NCBI GenBank assembly: GCA_021323335.1
Contig: JAJTCN010000017.1
Coordinates: forward strand, 1 to 48,920
DNA length: 48,920 bases
From: Ramlibacter sp.
GTDB lineage: Bacteria > Pseudomonadota > Gammaproteobacteria > Burkholderiales > Burkholderiaceae_C
Direction: 5' to 3'
Made by a program: the position numbers and the translations under genes. Below the pieces are notes generated by a model. The model did no database searches. It was given only the letters and a program-made list of their open reading frames with translations, and was not told the origin of the DNA. Position 1 is the first letter of the stretch; each line of letters starts with the position of its first letter. Positions 24,984-33,767 of this stretch are shown in pieces.

Positions 24984-26732
24984 ATGAGTCCAGAATCCGC
25001 AAGCGTGGACGCCACGCACAGCACGCCGGACGCGCAGGAAGCGCAGTTGCACCAGCTGGCCGCACGCTGGCTCTTCGTCCTGCGCACGCTGTTCATCGTG
25101 CTGGCCGTGCTGCTCTGGCTGGCGTTCGTGGAAGACACGTCCCACGAACACCGCCTGACCGTCGACGCAGTGGCGGGACGGGACGCGAACCTGGCCACCG
25201 CCGTCGAACACTACGCCGTGCGGGTGCTCGGAACGGCACAAGCGGTCACGCGCCTGCTGGCGCAGCAGGTCGTGGAGCGGCGCGACGTCGGCGCGATCGA
25301 CGCCATGGTGGCCGACCGGTTGCGGGCCAACGACGTCTTCTACGAACTCGGCGTCTGCCTCGCGGATGGCCGCGTGCTGACCTACGCGCGCGCCGCGCCG
25401 CAGCTGTCCGCCGCGGCATGCGCGAACATGTTCCCGACCATTCCCGCCGGGGTCGGGATTGTCATGCTTCCCCCGATCCAGGCCTCCAACGGCCTGCTCG
25501 TGCCGCTGGCCTTGCCCGTCATCGATGCCGACGGCAAGCGGCTCGCCGTCGCCGTGGCCCTGTCGCCGGCCGAGTCCATGCTGCGCGTCATGCAGTCCGT
25601 CGTGCTGCACGACGACACGGTGGTGCTCGTGCTCGGAGCCGACGGGCTGCCGCGCGCGGCGTGGCGATCCCGCACCGGGCATGTCGGCGATGCAGCCGGC
25701 TTTGACGCACTGTCGGACCTGGCGCGGGGCGCAACGCAGGCCCGGCTCCATGGGCGGGACTACCTGGTGTCCACGCGCACGGACGCGCCGGGCGGCCTGC
25801 AGGTGAAGGTGGCGACGGCCCGGGACGACGCGTTGGCCGGCTTCCACGCGCGGCGCGCCCGCCTGCTGGCGCTCTGCCTGCTGGTGACCATCGGCCTGGC
25901 CGCCGCGTACCACATGCTGGCGCGGATGCAGGCGGAGGGCGTGGCGCGATCGCGGGCCCTGTTCCGCGCCCGCCGCGAGCTGGAGCAGGCCAACGAGCGC
26001 CTGGACCGGGAGGTGCAGGAGCGCACCGCCCAGCTCGAACACGCCTACCGCGACCTGGAGACCTTTTCGTACGCGGTGGCGCACGACGTGCGCGCGCCGC
26101 TGGCCAGCATCGCCGGATTCGCGCAGGCGCTGGAGGCCGGCATCGCCGCCGACGGCAACGAGAAGCACCAGCACTACCTGCGACGCATCCAGTCGAACGC
26201 GGCGCACATGGACGAACTGACGAGGAACCTGCTGGAGCTCGGCCGCCTCACCCGCTCGCCGATCGAGCGCCAGCCGGTGGACCTGAGCGCGCTGGCGGCC
26301 GAAGTGCTCGAGCGCCTGCGCGAGATGGAGCCGGCACGCATCGTGGCCACGGAGATCGAGCGCGGCCTGACGGCGCGGGGCGACCGCGCGCTGCTGCGCC
26401 AGGTGCTGGAGAACCTGCTGGGGAACGCCTGGAAGTTCTCGTCGAAGCAGGCCCAGGCGCACATCGCATTCCGCCGGGACCCCGGCGCCGCGGCGCCCGG
26501 CGAGACGGTGTTCGTCATCGAGGACGACGGTCAGGGCTTCGACAGCGACGAGGCGCCCGGCCTGTTCCAGCCGTTCCGGCGCATGCACGACCGGGAGGAG
26601 TTTCCGGGCACCGGCGTGGGGCTGGCCACCGTCCAGCGCATCGTTGCGCTGCATGGTGGCCGCGTCTGGGCCCGTTCGCGCCGGGGCGCGGGCGCGCGGT
26701 TCTGCTTCTCGCTGCCGGCGCACTCCCAATGA
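24984..26732 (+). CDS. Membrane sensor histidine kinase with extracytoplasmic sensor domain
   Basis: A 582-residue kinase: TM1 about 31-49, extracytoplasmic domain about 50-290 (Cache-like length), TM2 about 293-311, and a charged coiled-coil at 320-360. HisKA His367 is in SYAVAHDVRAPLASIAGF, the phytochrome-type phosphoacceptor form, followed by a HATPase with NLLGNAWKFSS, EDDGQGFD and GTGVGLATV. No receiver is attached. It follows the NarL-type regulator by 92 bp on the same strand; the two may form one two-component pair. It ends in a hairpin shared with the convergent transglycosylase gene. Ligand unknown. Confidence 0.88.
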   Translation: MSPESASVDATHSTPDAQEAQLHQLAARWLFVLRTLFIVLAVLLWLAFVEDTSHEHRLTVDAVAGRDANLATAVEHYAVRVLGTAQAVTRLLAQQVVERRDVGAIDAMVADRLRANDVFYELGVCLADGRVLTYARAAPQLSAAACANMFPTIPAGVGIVMLPPIQASNGLLVPLALPVIDADGKRLAVAVALSPAESMLRVMQSVVLHDDTVVLVLGADGLPRAAWRSRTGHVGDAAGFDALSDLARGATQARLHGRDYLVSTRTDAPGGLQVKVATARDDALAGFHARRARLLALCLLVTIGLAAAYHMLARMQAEGVARSRALFRARRELEQANERLDREVQERTAQLEHAYRDLETFSYAVAHDVRAPLASIAGFAQALEAGIAADGNEKHQHYLRRIQSNAAHMDELTRNLLELGRLTRSPIERQPVDLSALAAEVLERLREMEPARIVATEIERGLTARGDRALLRQVLENLLGNAWKFSSKQAQAHIAFRRDPGAAAPGETVFVIEDDGQGFDSDEAPGLFQPFRRMHDREEFPGTGVGLATVQRIVALHGGRVWARSRRGAGARFCFSLPAHSQ

Positions 26733-26754
26733 AAACGCCACCCGGAGGTGGCGT
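26731..26754 (-). terminator. Intrinsic terminator for the transglycosylase gene
   Basis: On the minus strand ACGCCACC and GGTGGCGT form a perfect 8-bp stem (26735-26754) around a 4-base loop, followed by TTTTC. It lies just after the transglycosylase stop at 26776 and at the 3' end of the convergent kinase gene. Confidence 0.65.
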
Positions 26755-26775
26755 CCTGCGGCCGGCCGGCGGCGC

Positions 26776-27564
26776 TCAGCTCCAGATCTCTTCGGCCAGG
26801 TCCGCGGCCTTCTCGGCGCCGGTGCGGACGTTGCGGATGTGGCGCTGGGTCTCGATGGGCAGGGCGGCGGTGTTCGTACCGTCCCACTTGTTGCGGCCCT
26901 TGACCGACAGGTTGTAGTAGATGGACACGCCTTCGCGCATCTTCGACGCGTACTGCTCTGGCGGCAGCTGGAGGTGCGCGATGCGGTCGGAGGCCCACTG
27001 CGCACCGTGCTTCATGTTGATGGCGGCGAAGTAGACGGCCTGCACCGGATCGTTGGGATCCTTCAGGCCGAGGCCCTTGGCGGTGCGCGGCTCGAACTGC
27101 GCCAGGCCCATGCTGGGCACGCCGTTCTTGCCCATGCCGGTGCGGGGGATCCACGAGGTCTCGGCGTTGATCAGGCCGTAGACGTCCTCGTACGACAGGC
27201 CCACCTTGTCCAGGCCGGCGCGTTCGGCCGCGGCCTGCGCCAGCAGCAGGCGGGACTCCTCGTCCAGCGTCTTCACGCGCTCGCCGCCGTACTTCACGGG
27301 GATCCACTTCATCCTCGCCCGCAGCTCCGCTTCGGTGGTGAAGGCCACCGACACCACCGCCGGCTTCACCGCGGCGACGGCGGCCGCGGCCGTCGTGCTG
27401 GCTGCGGCCCCCACGGTGCCGGCAGGTGTCGCGGCGGCCGCGGCAGCGGCGGCCACCGGAGCGACAGCAGAGCCAGCACCGGGAGCCCACTGGCTGGAAA
27501 AGCCTCCCACGACCGTGATGGTGAGGATGGCGGCGGTCCAGGCGGTGGCGGCGTTGATGTGCAT
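26776..27564 (-). CDS. Lytic transglycosylase-like protein (SLT domain)
   Basis: A 262-residue exported protein. The N-terminal hydrophobic segment (ITVVGGF near 15-22) is followed by an Ala-rich linker to about 75. The SLT core is LINAETSWIPRTGMGKNGVPSMGLAQFEPRTAKGLGL, in which the Glu of AETSW is the catalytic acid. GLAQFEPRTAKG is the family's GLMQ..P.TA motif, and NMKHGAQWAS follows. It cleaves peptidoglycan between MurNAc and GlcNAc in the periplasm. It is divergent from the QseBC-like operon (106 bp apart), which might regulate it. The plasmid-type or secretion-linked transglycosylases are alternatives, but no secretion genes are here. Confidence 0.82.
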   Translation of the reverse strand: MHINAATAWTAAILTITVVGGFSSQWAPGAGSAVAPVAAAAAAAATPAGTVGAAASTTAAAAVAAVKPAVVSVAFTTEAELRARMKWIPVKYGGERVKTLDEESRLLLAQAAAERAGLDKVGLSYEDVYGLINAETSWIPRTGMGKNGVPSMGLAQFEPRTAKGLGLKDPNDPVQAVYFAAINMKHGAQWASDRIAHLQLPPEQYASKMREGVSIYYNLSVKGRNKWDGTNTAALPIETQRHIRNVRTGAEKAADLAEEIWS

Positions 27565-27670
27565 GAGTCCCTGTTGGCTGACGTTTGTAGGAGGCTTCTT
27601 ATGGAGGTGTAGGAGACCGGGAAGTTCGAAGCTCAGGCAGGGACTTTTTCAGGATTAAGCTCGCGGGTGC

Positions 27671-28330
27671 ATGCGAATCCTGTTGATTGAAGACGATCCG
27701 ATGATCGGCAAGGCCGTGCTGGACGTATTGCGCTCGGACCACTACGCATGCGACTGGGTGCGCGACGGCGTCGCGGCAGAGGCAGCCCTGGTGGCCGGGC
27801 CTTACGACCTGGTGCTGCTGGACCTGGGGCTGCCGAAGGCCGACGGCCTGACCGTGCTGCGTTCGCTGCGGGCGCGGCGGGACACCGTTCCCGTCCTCAT
27901 CGCGACGGCCCGGGATGCCGTGGGCGACCGCGTGGCCGGCCTCGATGCCGGGGCCGACGATTACATCGTCAAGCCCTACGACACCGACGAGCTGCTGGCC
28001 CGCGTGCGGGCGCTGCTGAGGCGCAGCGCCGGCCGCGGCGAACCCGTGATCAGCCACAAGGGAGTGGAGCTGCACCCCGCCACGCGCGAGGCGCGGCTGC
28101 ACGGCGAACCCCTCAGCCTGTCGCCGCGCGAGTGGGCGCTGCTCGAGCCGATGCTGCAGCGGCCCGGCGCCGTGTTCTCGCGCGCCCAGCTCGAACAGAA
28201 GCTGTACGGCTGGAAGGACGAAGTCAGCAGCAATGCCGTGGAGGTGTACGTGCACGGGCTGCGCAAGAAGCTGGGCGCGGATTTCATCCGCACCGTGCGG
28301 GGGCTGGGCTACGTGGTGCCGCGGGAATGA
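27671..28330 (+). CDS. OmpR-family response regulator (QseB/PmrA-like)
   Basis: A 219-residue regulator. Receiver 1-118 (LLIEDDPMIG, Asp51 in LVLLDLGLPKADG, Lys in YIVKPYD); C-terminal winged helix (LSLSPREWALLEPMLQRPGAVFSRAQLEQKLYGW, SNAVEVYVHGLRKKLG, IRTVRGLGYVV). The last 4 bp overlap the kinase ATG, so the two are coupled. The QseB/PmrA subgroup binds tandem direct repeats, and such a repeat lies upstream of the next gene, degQ-like (29648-29669), making that gene a likely target. Confidence 0.92.
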   Translation: MRILLIEDDPMIGKAVLDVLRSDHYACDWVRDGVAAEAALVAGPYDLVLLDLGLPKADGLTVLRSLRARRDTVPVLIATARDAVGDRVAGLDAGADDYIVKPYDTDELLARVRALLRRSAGRGEPVISHKGVELHPATREARLHGEPLSLSPREWALLEPMLQRPGAVFSRAQLEQKLYGWKDEVSSNAVEVYVHGLRKKLGADFIRTVRGLGYVVPRE

Positions 28331-29652
28331 CGGACACCGCCGTCAAGGCCTGGTCCCTGCGGCGGCGCCTGCTGTGGCTGGTGCTGGCCGCCATCGCGGC
28401 GGTGACGCTGCTGCAGGCCGGCACCGCATACCGCTCGGCATTGCGGGAAGCCGACCGCATGTTCGACTTCCACCTGGAGGAGGTGGCCCGGTCGGTGCAC
28501 GCCGGGGTGCCGATCACGCCCGGCGGCAGCGCGTCCGAGTACTCGGTGCAGGTGTGGGGACCGGACGGCACCACCCTGTACCGCTCGCGCGGGATCGAAC
28601 TGCCGACCCGCGCGGTGCTCGGGTTTTCGGATTCGCGCATCAACGGGGTGCGGCTGCGCATCTACACGCTGCAGACGGTCGAAAGCACCATCCAGATCGC
28701 GCAGGACCTCGACGCGCGCGAGGCGAGGGCGCGCGCGCTCGCCCTGAACGCGGTGCTGCCGGTGCTGCTGCTCGCGCCGCTGCTGATGCTCGCCGTGGGC
28801 GGCGTCATCAGCGCGTCCCTCGGTCCGCTGCGACGGGTTCGCAGCCAGGTGGCCGCGCGGGCCGCCAGCGATCTGTCGCCGCTGGATGGCGGCGACGTGC
28901 CCGAGGAAGTGCGGCCGCTGGTGGCGGAACTCAACGACCTGTTCGCCCGCCTGCGCGACACGCTGGAGGCACAGCGGCATTTCATCGCGGACGCCGCGCA
29001 TGAGCTGCGTTCGCCGCTGACGGCCCTGAAGCTGCAGTTGCAGGCGGCGCAGCGCGCGCGCGACGAGGCCTCGCGTGCCGCCGCGGTGGCGTCCCTCGGC
29101 GCCGGCATCGAACGGGCCATCTCGCTCGTCGAGCAGCTGCTGGCGCTGGCGCGGCAGGAGGGCGCAGCGCCTTCCTCGGAGCCGGTGGATCTCGAAGAGC
29201 TGGCGCGGCAGGCCGTGTCGGAGTTGCTGCCCAGGGCGCATGCGAAACAGATCGACCTGGGACTGGCCGAAGGCGACCGGGCCTCGCCGGTGACCGTGGC
29301 CGGCGGGCGCGAGCCCCTTCTCCTGATCCTGGGCAACCTGCTGGACAACGCGATCAAGTACACGCCTGCCGCCGGCCGCGTGGACCTTTCGATCGGCCGT
29401 GACGCCGACGGGGCCTGGCTCGCCGTCGAGGACAGCGGCCCCGGCATCGCCCCCGCCGACCGCGAGCGCGTGTTCGACCGCTTCCACCGCGTGCCGGGGA
29501 CCGAGGCGCCCGGCAGCGGCCTGGGCCTCGCGATCGTGCGCACGGTGGCCCAGCGCCTCGGCGCGCGGGTGAGCCTGGGGTCGTCGCCGCTGTTGGGCGG
29601 CCTGCGGGTCGAGGTGCGATTTCCACCGGCCGGGGCGGGCCCCGCACCTTAA
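28327..29652 (+). CDS. QseC-like sensor histidine kinase
   Basis: A 441-residue inner-membrane kinase: TM1 about 13-33, a short periplasmic part (34-138), TM2 about 140-162 and a HAMP-like segment (SLGPLRRVRSQV). His225 is in FIADAAHELRSPLTALKLQLQ, and the HATPase has NLLDNAIKYTP, EDSGPGI and GSGLGLAIVRTV. It is the cognate kinase of the upstream regulator (ATGA overlap). The QseC/PmrB/TctE group is indicated by the helix after the phosphorylation site. The stop codon falls inside the tandem repeat that precedes degQ. Confidence 0.9.
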   Translation: MTDTAVKAWSLRRRLLWLVLAAIAAVTLLQAGTAYRSALREADRMFDFHLEEVARSVHAGVPITPGGSASEYSVQVWGPDGTTLYRSRGIELPTRAVLGFSDSRINGVRLRIYTLQTVESTIQIAQDLDAREARARALALNAVLPVLLLAPLLMLAVGGVISASLGPLRRVRSQVAARAASDLSPLDGGDVPEEVRPLVAELNDLFARLRDTLEAQRHFIADAAHELRSPLTALKLQLQAAQRARDEASRAAAVASLGAGIERAISLVEQLLALARQEGAAPSSEPVDLEELARQAVSELLPRAHAKQIDLGLAEGDRASPVTVAGGREPLLLILGNLLDNAIKYTPAAGRVDLSIGRDADGAWLAVEDSGPGIAPADRERVFDRFHRVPGTEAPGSGLGLAIVRTVAQRLGARVSLGSSPLLGGLRVEVRFPPAGAGPAP

Positions 29653-29669
29653 GCCTGGCCTAAGCCTGG
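29648..29669 (+). promoter_or_regulatory. Tandem 11-bp direct repeat, probable OmpR-family operator upstream of degQ-like gene
   Basis: CTTAAGCCTGG followed directly by CCTAAGCCTGG: two 11-bp copies with one mismatch. An 11-bp period puts both on the same face of DNA, as needed by tandem OmpR/PmrA-type dimers. It ends 49 bp before the protease ATG and overlaps the kinase stop codon. The adjacent QseB-like regulator is the obvious candidate. Confidence 0.65.
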
Positions 29670-29718
29670 GGGCGCACATTCACGGGATTCCATTTCCCTC
29701 ATCGAGGAATCCCACGCC

Positions 29719-31173
29719 ATGCAAAAGATTTCCCTGAAGGCCGCGCCGCTGGTCCTGGCCCTGCTCGGCGCCGGCATCATCGGCGGCGCCGCCGTCGAAG
29801 CCGTTCACCACGCCGCGCCGCCCGCCACGGCCGCCGTGCTGGCCCCGGTGGCACCGGCCACCGTGCCGTCGCCCGCCGTCGCGGGCGGCAGCGTGGTCAT
29901 GCCCGACTTCCCGTTCATCACGCAGCGCTACGGACCCGCCGTCGTCAACATCAGCGTGACGGGCCGCCGCAGCGGCATGCCCGACATGAGCGACCCGATG
30001 GAGTTCTTCCGCCGGTTCCAGCGCGGCGACCGGCCGCAGCGCAACACGCCCGTGCACGGCATGGGCTCGGGCTTCATCGTCGGCGCCGACGGCGTGATCC
30101 TGACCAACGCCCACGTCGTGCGCGATGCGACCGAGGTGATGGTGAAGCTCACCGACCGCCGCGAGTTCCGCGCCAAGGTGCTGGGCAGCGACGCCAAGAC
30201 GGACGTCGCCGTGCTCAAGATCGAGGCGAGCAACCTGCCGACCGTGACGCTCGGCAGCACCGACAGCCTGCGCGCGGGCGAATGGGTGCTGGCCATCGGC
30301 GCGCCCTTCGGCTTCGAGAACACCGTCACCGCCGGCGTGGTCAGCGCCAAGGGCCGCTCGCTGCCCGACGACAGCTCGGTGCCTTTCATCCAGACCGACG
30401 TGGCCGTCAATCCCGGCAATTCGGGCGGGCCGCTGTTCAACGCGCGCGGCGAGGTGATCGGCATCAACTCGCAGATCTACAGCCAGTCCGGCGGCTACCA
30501 GGGGGTGTCGTTCGCGATCCCGATCGAGGTGGCCAACCGCATCAAGGACCAGATCGTGCGCACAGGCCGGGTGGAGCATGCCCGGCTGGGCGTCTCCGTG
30601 CAGGAGGTGAACCAGAGCCTGGCCGACTCGTTCGGCCTGGACCGCCCGGAAGGCGCGCTGGTGGCCAGCGTGGAGAAGGGCAGCGCCGCCGACCGCGCCG
30701 GCCTGAAGCCCGGCGACGTGATTCGCTCCGCCAACGGCCGCGTCATCGTGTCCTCCGGCGACCTGCCCGCGCTGGTGGGACTGGCCGCGCCGGGCGAGCG
30801 CATCGCGATGGAAGTGTGGCGCCAGGGCAAGAAGGTGCAGCTCACCGCCGAACTCGGGCGCGCGGACGCGACGGCCACCGCTGCCGCCGTGCCCCGGGGC
30901 GGCGACGAGGGCCGCCTGGGCCTCGCCCTGCGGCCACTGGACCCGCAGGAGCGGATGCAGTCCGGATTGGGAGCAGGCGTGGTGGTGCAGGACGTCGGCG
31001 GCCCCGCGGAAGCGGCGGGCGTGGAAGCGGGCGACGTGGTACTCGCGGTCAACGGCACGCCGGTCACCAGCGTCGAAGAAGTGAAGGCCGCGGTCGAGAA
31101 GTCGAAGAAGTCCGTGGCCCTGCTGATCCAGCGCGGCGACGAGAAGATCTTCGTGCCGATCCGCGTCGGCTGA
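29719..31173 (+). CDS. DegQ/HtrA-family periplasmic serine endoprotease
   Basis: A 484-residue Do-type protease. The signal or anchor segment is at about 7-28. The trypsin-like domain has the triad His132 (LTNAHVV), Asp162 (KTDVAVLK) and Ser235 (NPGNSGGPL). Two PDZ domains follow (about 285-375, with EGALVASVEKGSAADRAGLKPGDVI, and about 395-480, with AGVEAGDVVLAVNG). Between signal and protease there is an Ala/Pro-rich stretch. It degrades or refolds misfolded envelope proteins. It follows a two-component pair that probably induces it (tandem repeat upstream). DegP and MucD-type proteins are the alternatives; the symbol is a best match. Confidence 0.9.
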   Translation: MQKISLKAAPLVLALLGAGIIGGAAVEAVHHAAPPATAAVLAPVAPATVPSPAVAGGSVVMPDFPFITQRYGPAVVNISVTGRRSGMPDMSDPMEFFRRFQRGDRPQRNTPVHGMGSGFIVGADGVILTNAHVVRDATEVMVKLTDRREFRAKVLGSDAKTDVAVLKIEASNLPTVTLGSTDSLRAGEWVLAIGAPFGFENTVTAGVVSAKGRSLPDDSSVPFIQTDVAVNPGNSGGPLFNARGEVIGINSQIYSQSGGYQGVSFAIPIEVANRIKDQIVRTGRVEHARLGVSVQEVNQSLADSFGLDRPEGALVASVEKGSAADRAGLKPGDVIRSANGRVIVSSGDLPALVGLAAPGERIAMEVWRQGKKVQLTAELGRADATATAAAVPRGGDEGRLGLALRPLDPQERMQSGLGAGVVVQDVGGPAEAAGVEAGDVVLAVNGTPVTSVEEVKAAVEKSKKSVALLIQRGDEKIFVPIRVG

Positions 31174-31178
31174 GAGCC

Positions 31179-32516
31179 TCAGCTCTTCGGTTCGTCCTTG
31201 CCGGAAGCGAAGGTTTCGCGCACGCGGCCTTCCTTTTTCGACGGTGCCTTCTTCGCCACCGCCGTCCCGGCGGTGCGCTTCTTTGCGCCCGCCTTCGGTT
31301 CGGCCCGGGCCACGGCCGTCTTGCGCTTGGCCGATGCGACCGTCTTCTTCTTCGCCACGGCGACCCGCTGGCGCGGTTCGGCCCGCGGCTTCGCGACGGC
31401 CAGGCTGTCCTGCCAGCCGTTCTGCGCGACCACGTAGCGGCGCAGTTTCTGGGCGTCGGCCAGCCGCGAGCGGTCGGAATCGGCGTCCAGCATCACCATC
31501 ACCAGTTCGTGCCCCGCCACGTTGGTGAGCATCGTCAGGCAGCGCCCCGCTTCCACGATGTAGCCCGTCTTCTGCAGCTCGATGTCCCATCCGGCCGCGT
31601 CGTTGCGCACCAGCCGGTTGGAGTTGCGGTATTGCAGGGTGCGGCCCCCCAGCGCGGCGGCGTGGCTCTCGTCCACGGAGAGCTCGCGCAGCAGGGGGAC
31701 CTTCGAAGCAGCGCCCACCAGCAATGCCAGGTCGCGCGCGGTGGACCGGTTGCCGTTGGAAAGGCCCGTGGGGTCCACGTAGGTGGTGTTCACCATGCCC
31801 AGCTGCCGGGCCCGGGCGTTCATGGCTTCCACCATTTTCGGCAGGCCGCCCGGGTAGGCCCGGCCCAGCGCGTGCGCCGCCCGGTTTTCGCTCGACATCA
31901 GCGCCAGGCGCAGGGCCTCGCCACGGGTGAGCTTGGTGCCCACGCGCAGGCGGGAGCGGCTGTGCCGTTGCCGGTCCACGTCTTCGTCGGTGATGGTGAG
32001 GACTTCGTCCATGGGCTGCCTGGCTTCCAGCACCAGCAGGGTGGACATCAGTTTCGTCAGCGACGCCACCGGCAGCACGGCCTGGTCGTTCTTGCGCACC
32101 AGCACTTCGCCGGTGTCGCGGTTGACCACCAGGGCCGCGCTCGAGTTGAGCCTCAGCGGATCGGGGGTCAGGTGCAGCCCGGCAGCACGGCCGAAGGACA
32201 AGGTCGGGCCGGACGGGCTGACGGCATTGTTGCTGCGGTCGGTTTCCGCCTCTTCGGCGGGCACCACCTCGGCGCCTGGCGTGCCCGGCTCGGCCGTCGC
32301 CTGCCCGGCGCTGGCAACGGCCGGGTCCTGCGGGCCCAGGGCCGGACCGGGCGTGGCCGAGCCCGCCACCCCGGCTGGCGTGGGGATGGTGGTCACCGTC
32401 TCCTTGGGCTGCGCCGGCTGGCGCTGTTGCCAGGCCAGCGGCACCAGCGCGCCCGCGGCCACGAGGGCGGCGAGCAGGACGGCGAGGCCGAAATTTCTTT
32501 TGCGGGCTGTGCGCAT
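31179..32516 (-). CDS. pbpG: D-alanyl-D-alanine endopeptidase, PBP7/PbpG-like, with basic Ala/Lys tail
   Basis: A 445-residue S11-family peptidase. The ATG at 32516 (MRTARKRNF) precedes the membrane/signal segment; the frame is open to 32582. After an Ala/Pro linker, the three active-site motifs are SLTK (Ser152, Lys155), SEN (LMSSENRAAH) and KTG (LQKTGYIVEAG). It hydrolyses D,D-cross-links of peptidoglycan. The last ~70 residues are unusual: repeats of AVAKKKTVA-, KRKTAVARAEPKAGAKKR-type, resembling histone H1-like proteins, and could bind an anionic polymer such as cell-wall polymer or DNA. It is convergent with degQ, 5 bp between stops. Confidence 0.88.
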   Translation of the reverse strand: MRTARKRNFGLAVLLAALVAAGALVPLAWQQRQPAQPKETVTTIPTPAGVAGSATPGPALGPQDPAVASAGQATAEPGTPGAEVVPAEEAETDRSNNAVSPSGPTLSFGRAAGLHLTPDPLRLNSSAALVVNRDTGEVLVRKNDQAVLPVASLTKLMSTLLVLEARQPMDEVLTITDEDVDRQRHSRSRLRVGTKLTRGEALRLALMSSENRAAHALGRAYPGGLPKMVEAMNARARQLGMVNTTYVDPTGLSNGNRSTARDLALLVGAASKVPLLRELSVDESHAAALGGRTLQYRNSNRLVRNDAAGWDIELQKTGYIVEAGRCLTMLTNVAGHELVMVMLDADSDRSRLADAQKLRRYVVAQNGWQDSLAVAKPRAEPRQRVAVAKKKTVASAKRKTAVARAEPKAGAKKRTAGTAVAKKAPSKKEGRVRETFASGKDEPKS

Positions 32517-32693
32517 GGTTGCGTTCTTCCTTGCGCGAACTCTACCCATGGGTGGAGCCGCGCAGAGCGCCAAAGTGACCAAGCTTCTGTAGTCCGCAGT
32601 CGATATGAGGCCTGGCGTCTACTAGCGCAGCCCGCCTTGCGCCCAGCGCTGCGCTGTGCGAGATTGGCCGCAGCCCACCACCAGGAGACGCAT

Positions 32694-33719
32694 TTGCTGT
32701 TCCCCACCACGATCGTCGGCAGCTTCCCCCAGCCCGATTGGCTGATCGACCGCGCCAAGCTGGCCGGCCGCTTCCCGCCGCGCGTGCGCGCGGCCGAACT
32801 CTGGCGGCTGCAGGAGCCGTACCTGTCGCAGGCGCAGGACGACGCGACGCTGATCGCGATCCGCGCGCAGGAGGACGCCGGCCTGGACATCGTGTCCGAC
32901 GGCGAGATCCGCCGCGAAAGCTATTCGAACCGCTTCGCGACCGCGCTGGAAGGCGTGGACCTGGACAACCCCGGAACCGCGCTCGACCGCTCCGGCCATC
33001 CCAACCCGGTGCCGCGCATCGTGGGCCGGATCCGCCGGAAGCGGCCGGTGGAAGTGGACGACCTGCGTTTCCTGAAGGCCAACACCACGCGCATGACCAA
33101 GATCACCGTGCCGGGGCCCTTCACGATGCTCCAGCAGGCGCAGAACGACTTCTACCAGGACGAGGAAGAAGCAGCGATGGACTACGCGGTCGCCGTCAAC
33201 GCGGAGATCCAGGACCTGTTCGCGGCCGGCGCGGACGTCGTGCAGATCGACGAGCCCTACATGCAGGCGCGCCCGGAAAAGGCGCGCCAGTACGGACTGG
33301 CCGCGCTGAACCGCGCGCTGGAGGGGGTGCAGGGCACGACCTGCGTGCACATCTGCTTCGGCTATGCGGCCATCATCCACCAGCGGCCGAGCGGCTACTC
33401 CTTCCTGCCGGAGATGGCGGGCTGCAGCTGCAAGCAGGTGTCCATCGAGACGGCGCAGTCGCACCTGGATACGAGCGTGCTGCGCGAACTGGGCGACAAG
33501 CAGGTGCTGGTCGGCTGCCTCGACCTGTCGGACGAGCACGTCGAGACGCCGGAAGAGGTGGCCAAGCGCGTGCGGCGCGCGCTCAAGCACATCGCGCCGG
33601 AGCAGGTGATCCTGGCGCCGGACTGCGGCATGAAATACCTGCGACGCGAAGTCGCGCAGGGCAAGCTGCGGGCGATGGTGCAGGCCGCGCAGATCCTGCG
33701 CAAGGAATACGGCGGCTGA
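32694..33719 (+). CDS. MetE C-terminal-like cobalamin-independent methyltransferase family protein
   Basis: A 341-residue single-domain relative of the C-terminal half of methionine synthase MetE. Motifs: TTIVGSFPQPDWL at the N-terminus, DGEIRRESYSNRFA, the active-site region VPGPFTMLQ, DVVQIDEPYM, VHICFGYA (a zinc His/Cys pair) and LAPDCGMKYL (zinc Cys). The start is a TTG at 32694, preceded at 6 bp by AGGAG; no ATG gives the conserved N-terminus. Stand-alone proteins of this type act in methionine synthesis from various methyl donors or in uroporphyrinogen/mesaconate-type chemistry, so the donor is uncertain. It is followed after 48 bp by the formylglutamate deformylase gene. Confidence 0.82.
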   Translation: MLFPTTIVGSFPQPDWLIDRAKLAGRFPPRVRAAELWRLQEPYLSQAQDDATLIAIRAQEDAGLDIVSDGEIRRESYSNRFATALEGVDLDNPGTALDRSGHPNPVPRIVGRIRRKRPVEVDDLRFLKANTTRMTKITVPGPFTMLQQAQNDFYQDEEEAAMDYAVAVNAEIQDLFAAGADVVQIDEPYMQARPEKARQYGLAALNRALEGVQGTTCVHICFGYAAIIHQRPSGYSFLPEMAGCSCKQVSIETAQSHLDTSVLRELGDKQVLVGCLDLSDEHVETPEEVAKRVRRALKHIAPEQVILAPDCGMKYLRREVAQGKLRAMVQAAQILRKEYGG

Positions 33720-33767
33720 AGTGTCCCCAGGACGTCCCCGGCATGCTTTGTCGGGGACAATCGCGGG

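Noticed and set aside
30282..32693. Open frame extending the MetE-like gene far upstream through degQ and pbpG
   Set aside because: The family N-terminus begins at the TTG at 32694 with AGGAG in place; upstream translation is Arg-rich shadow sequence of other genes.
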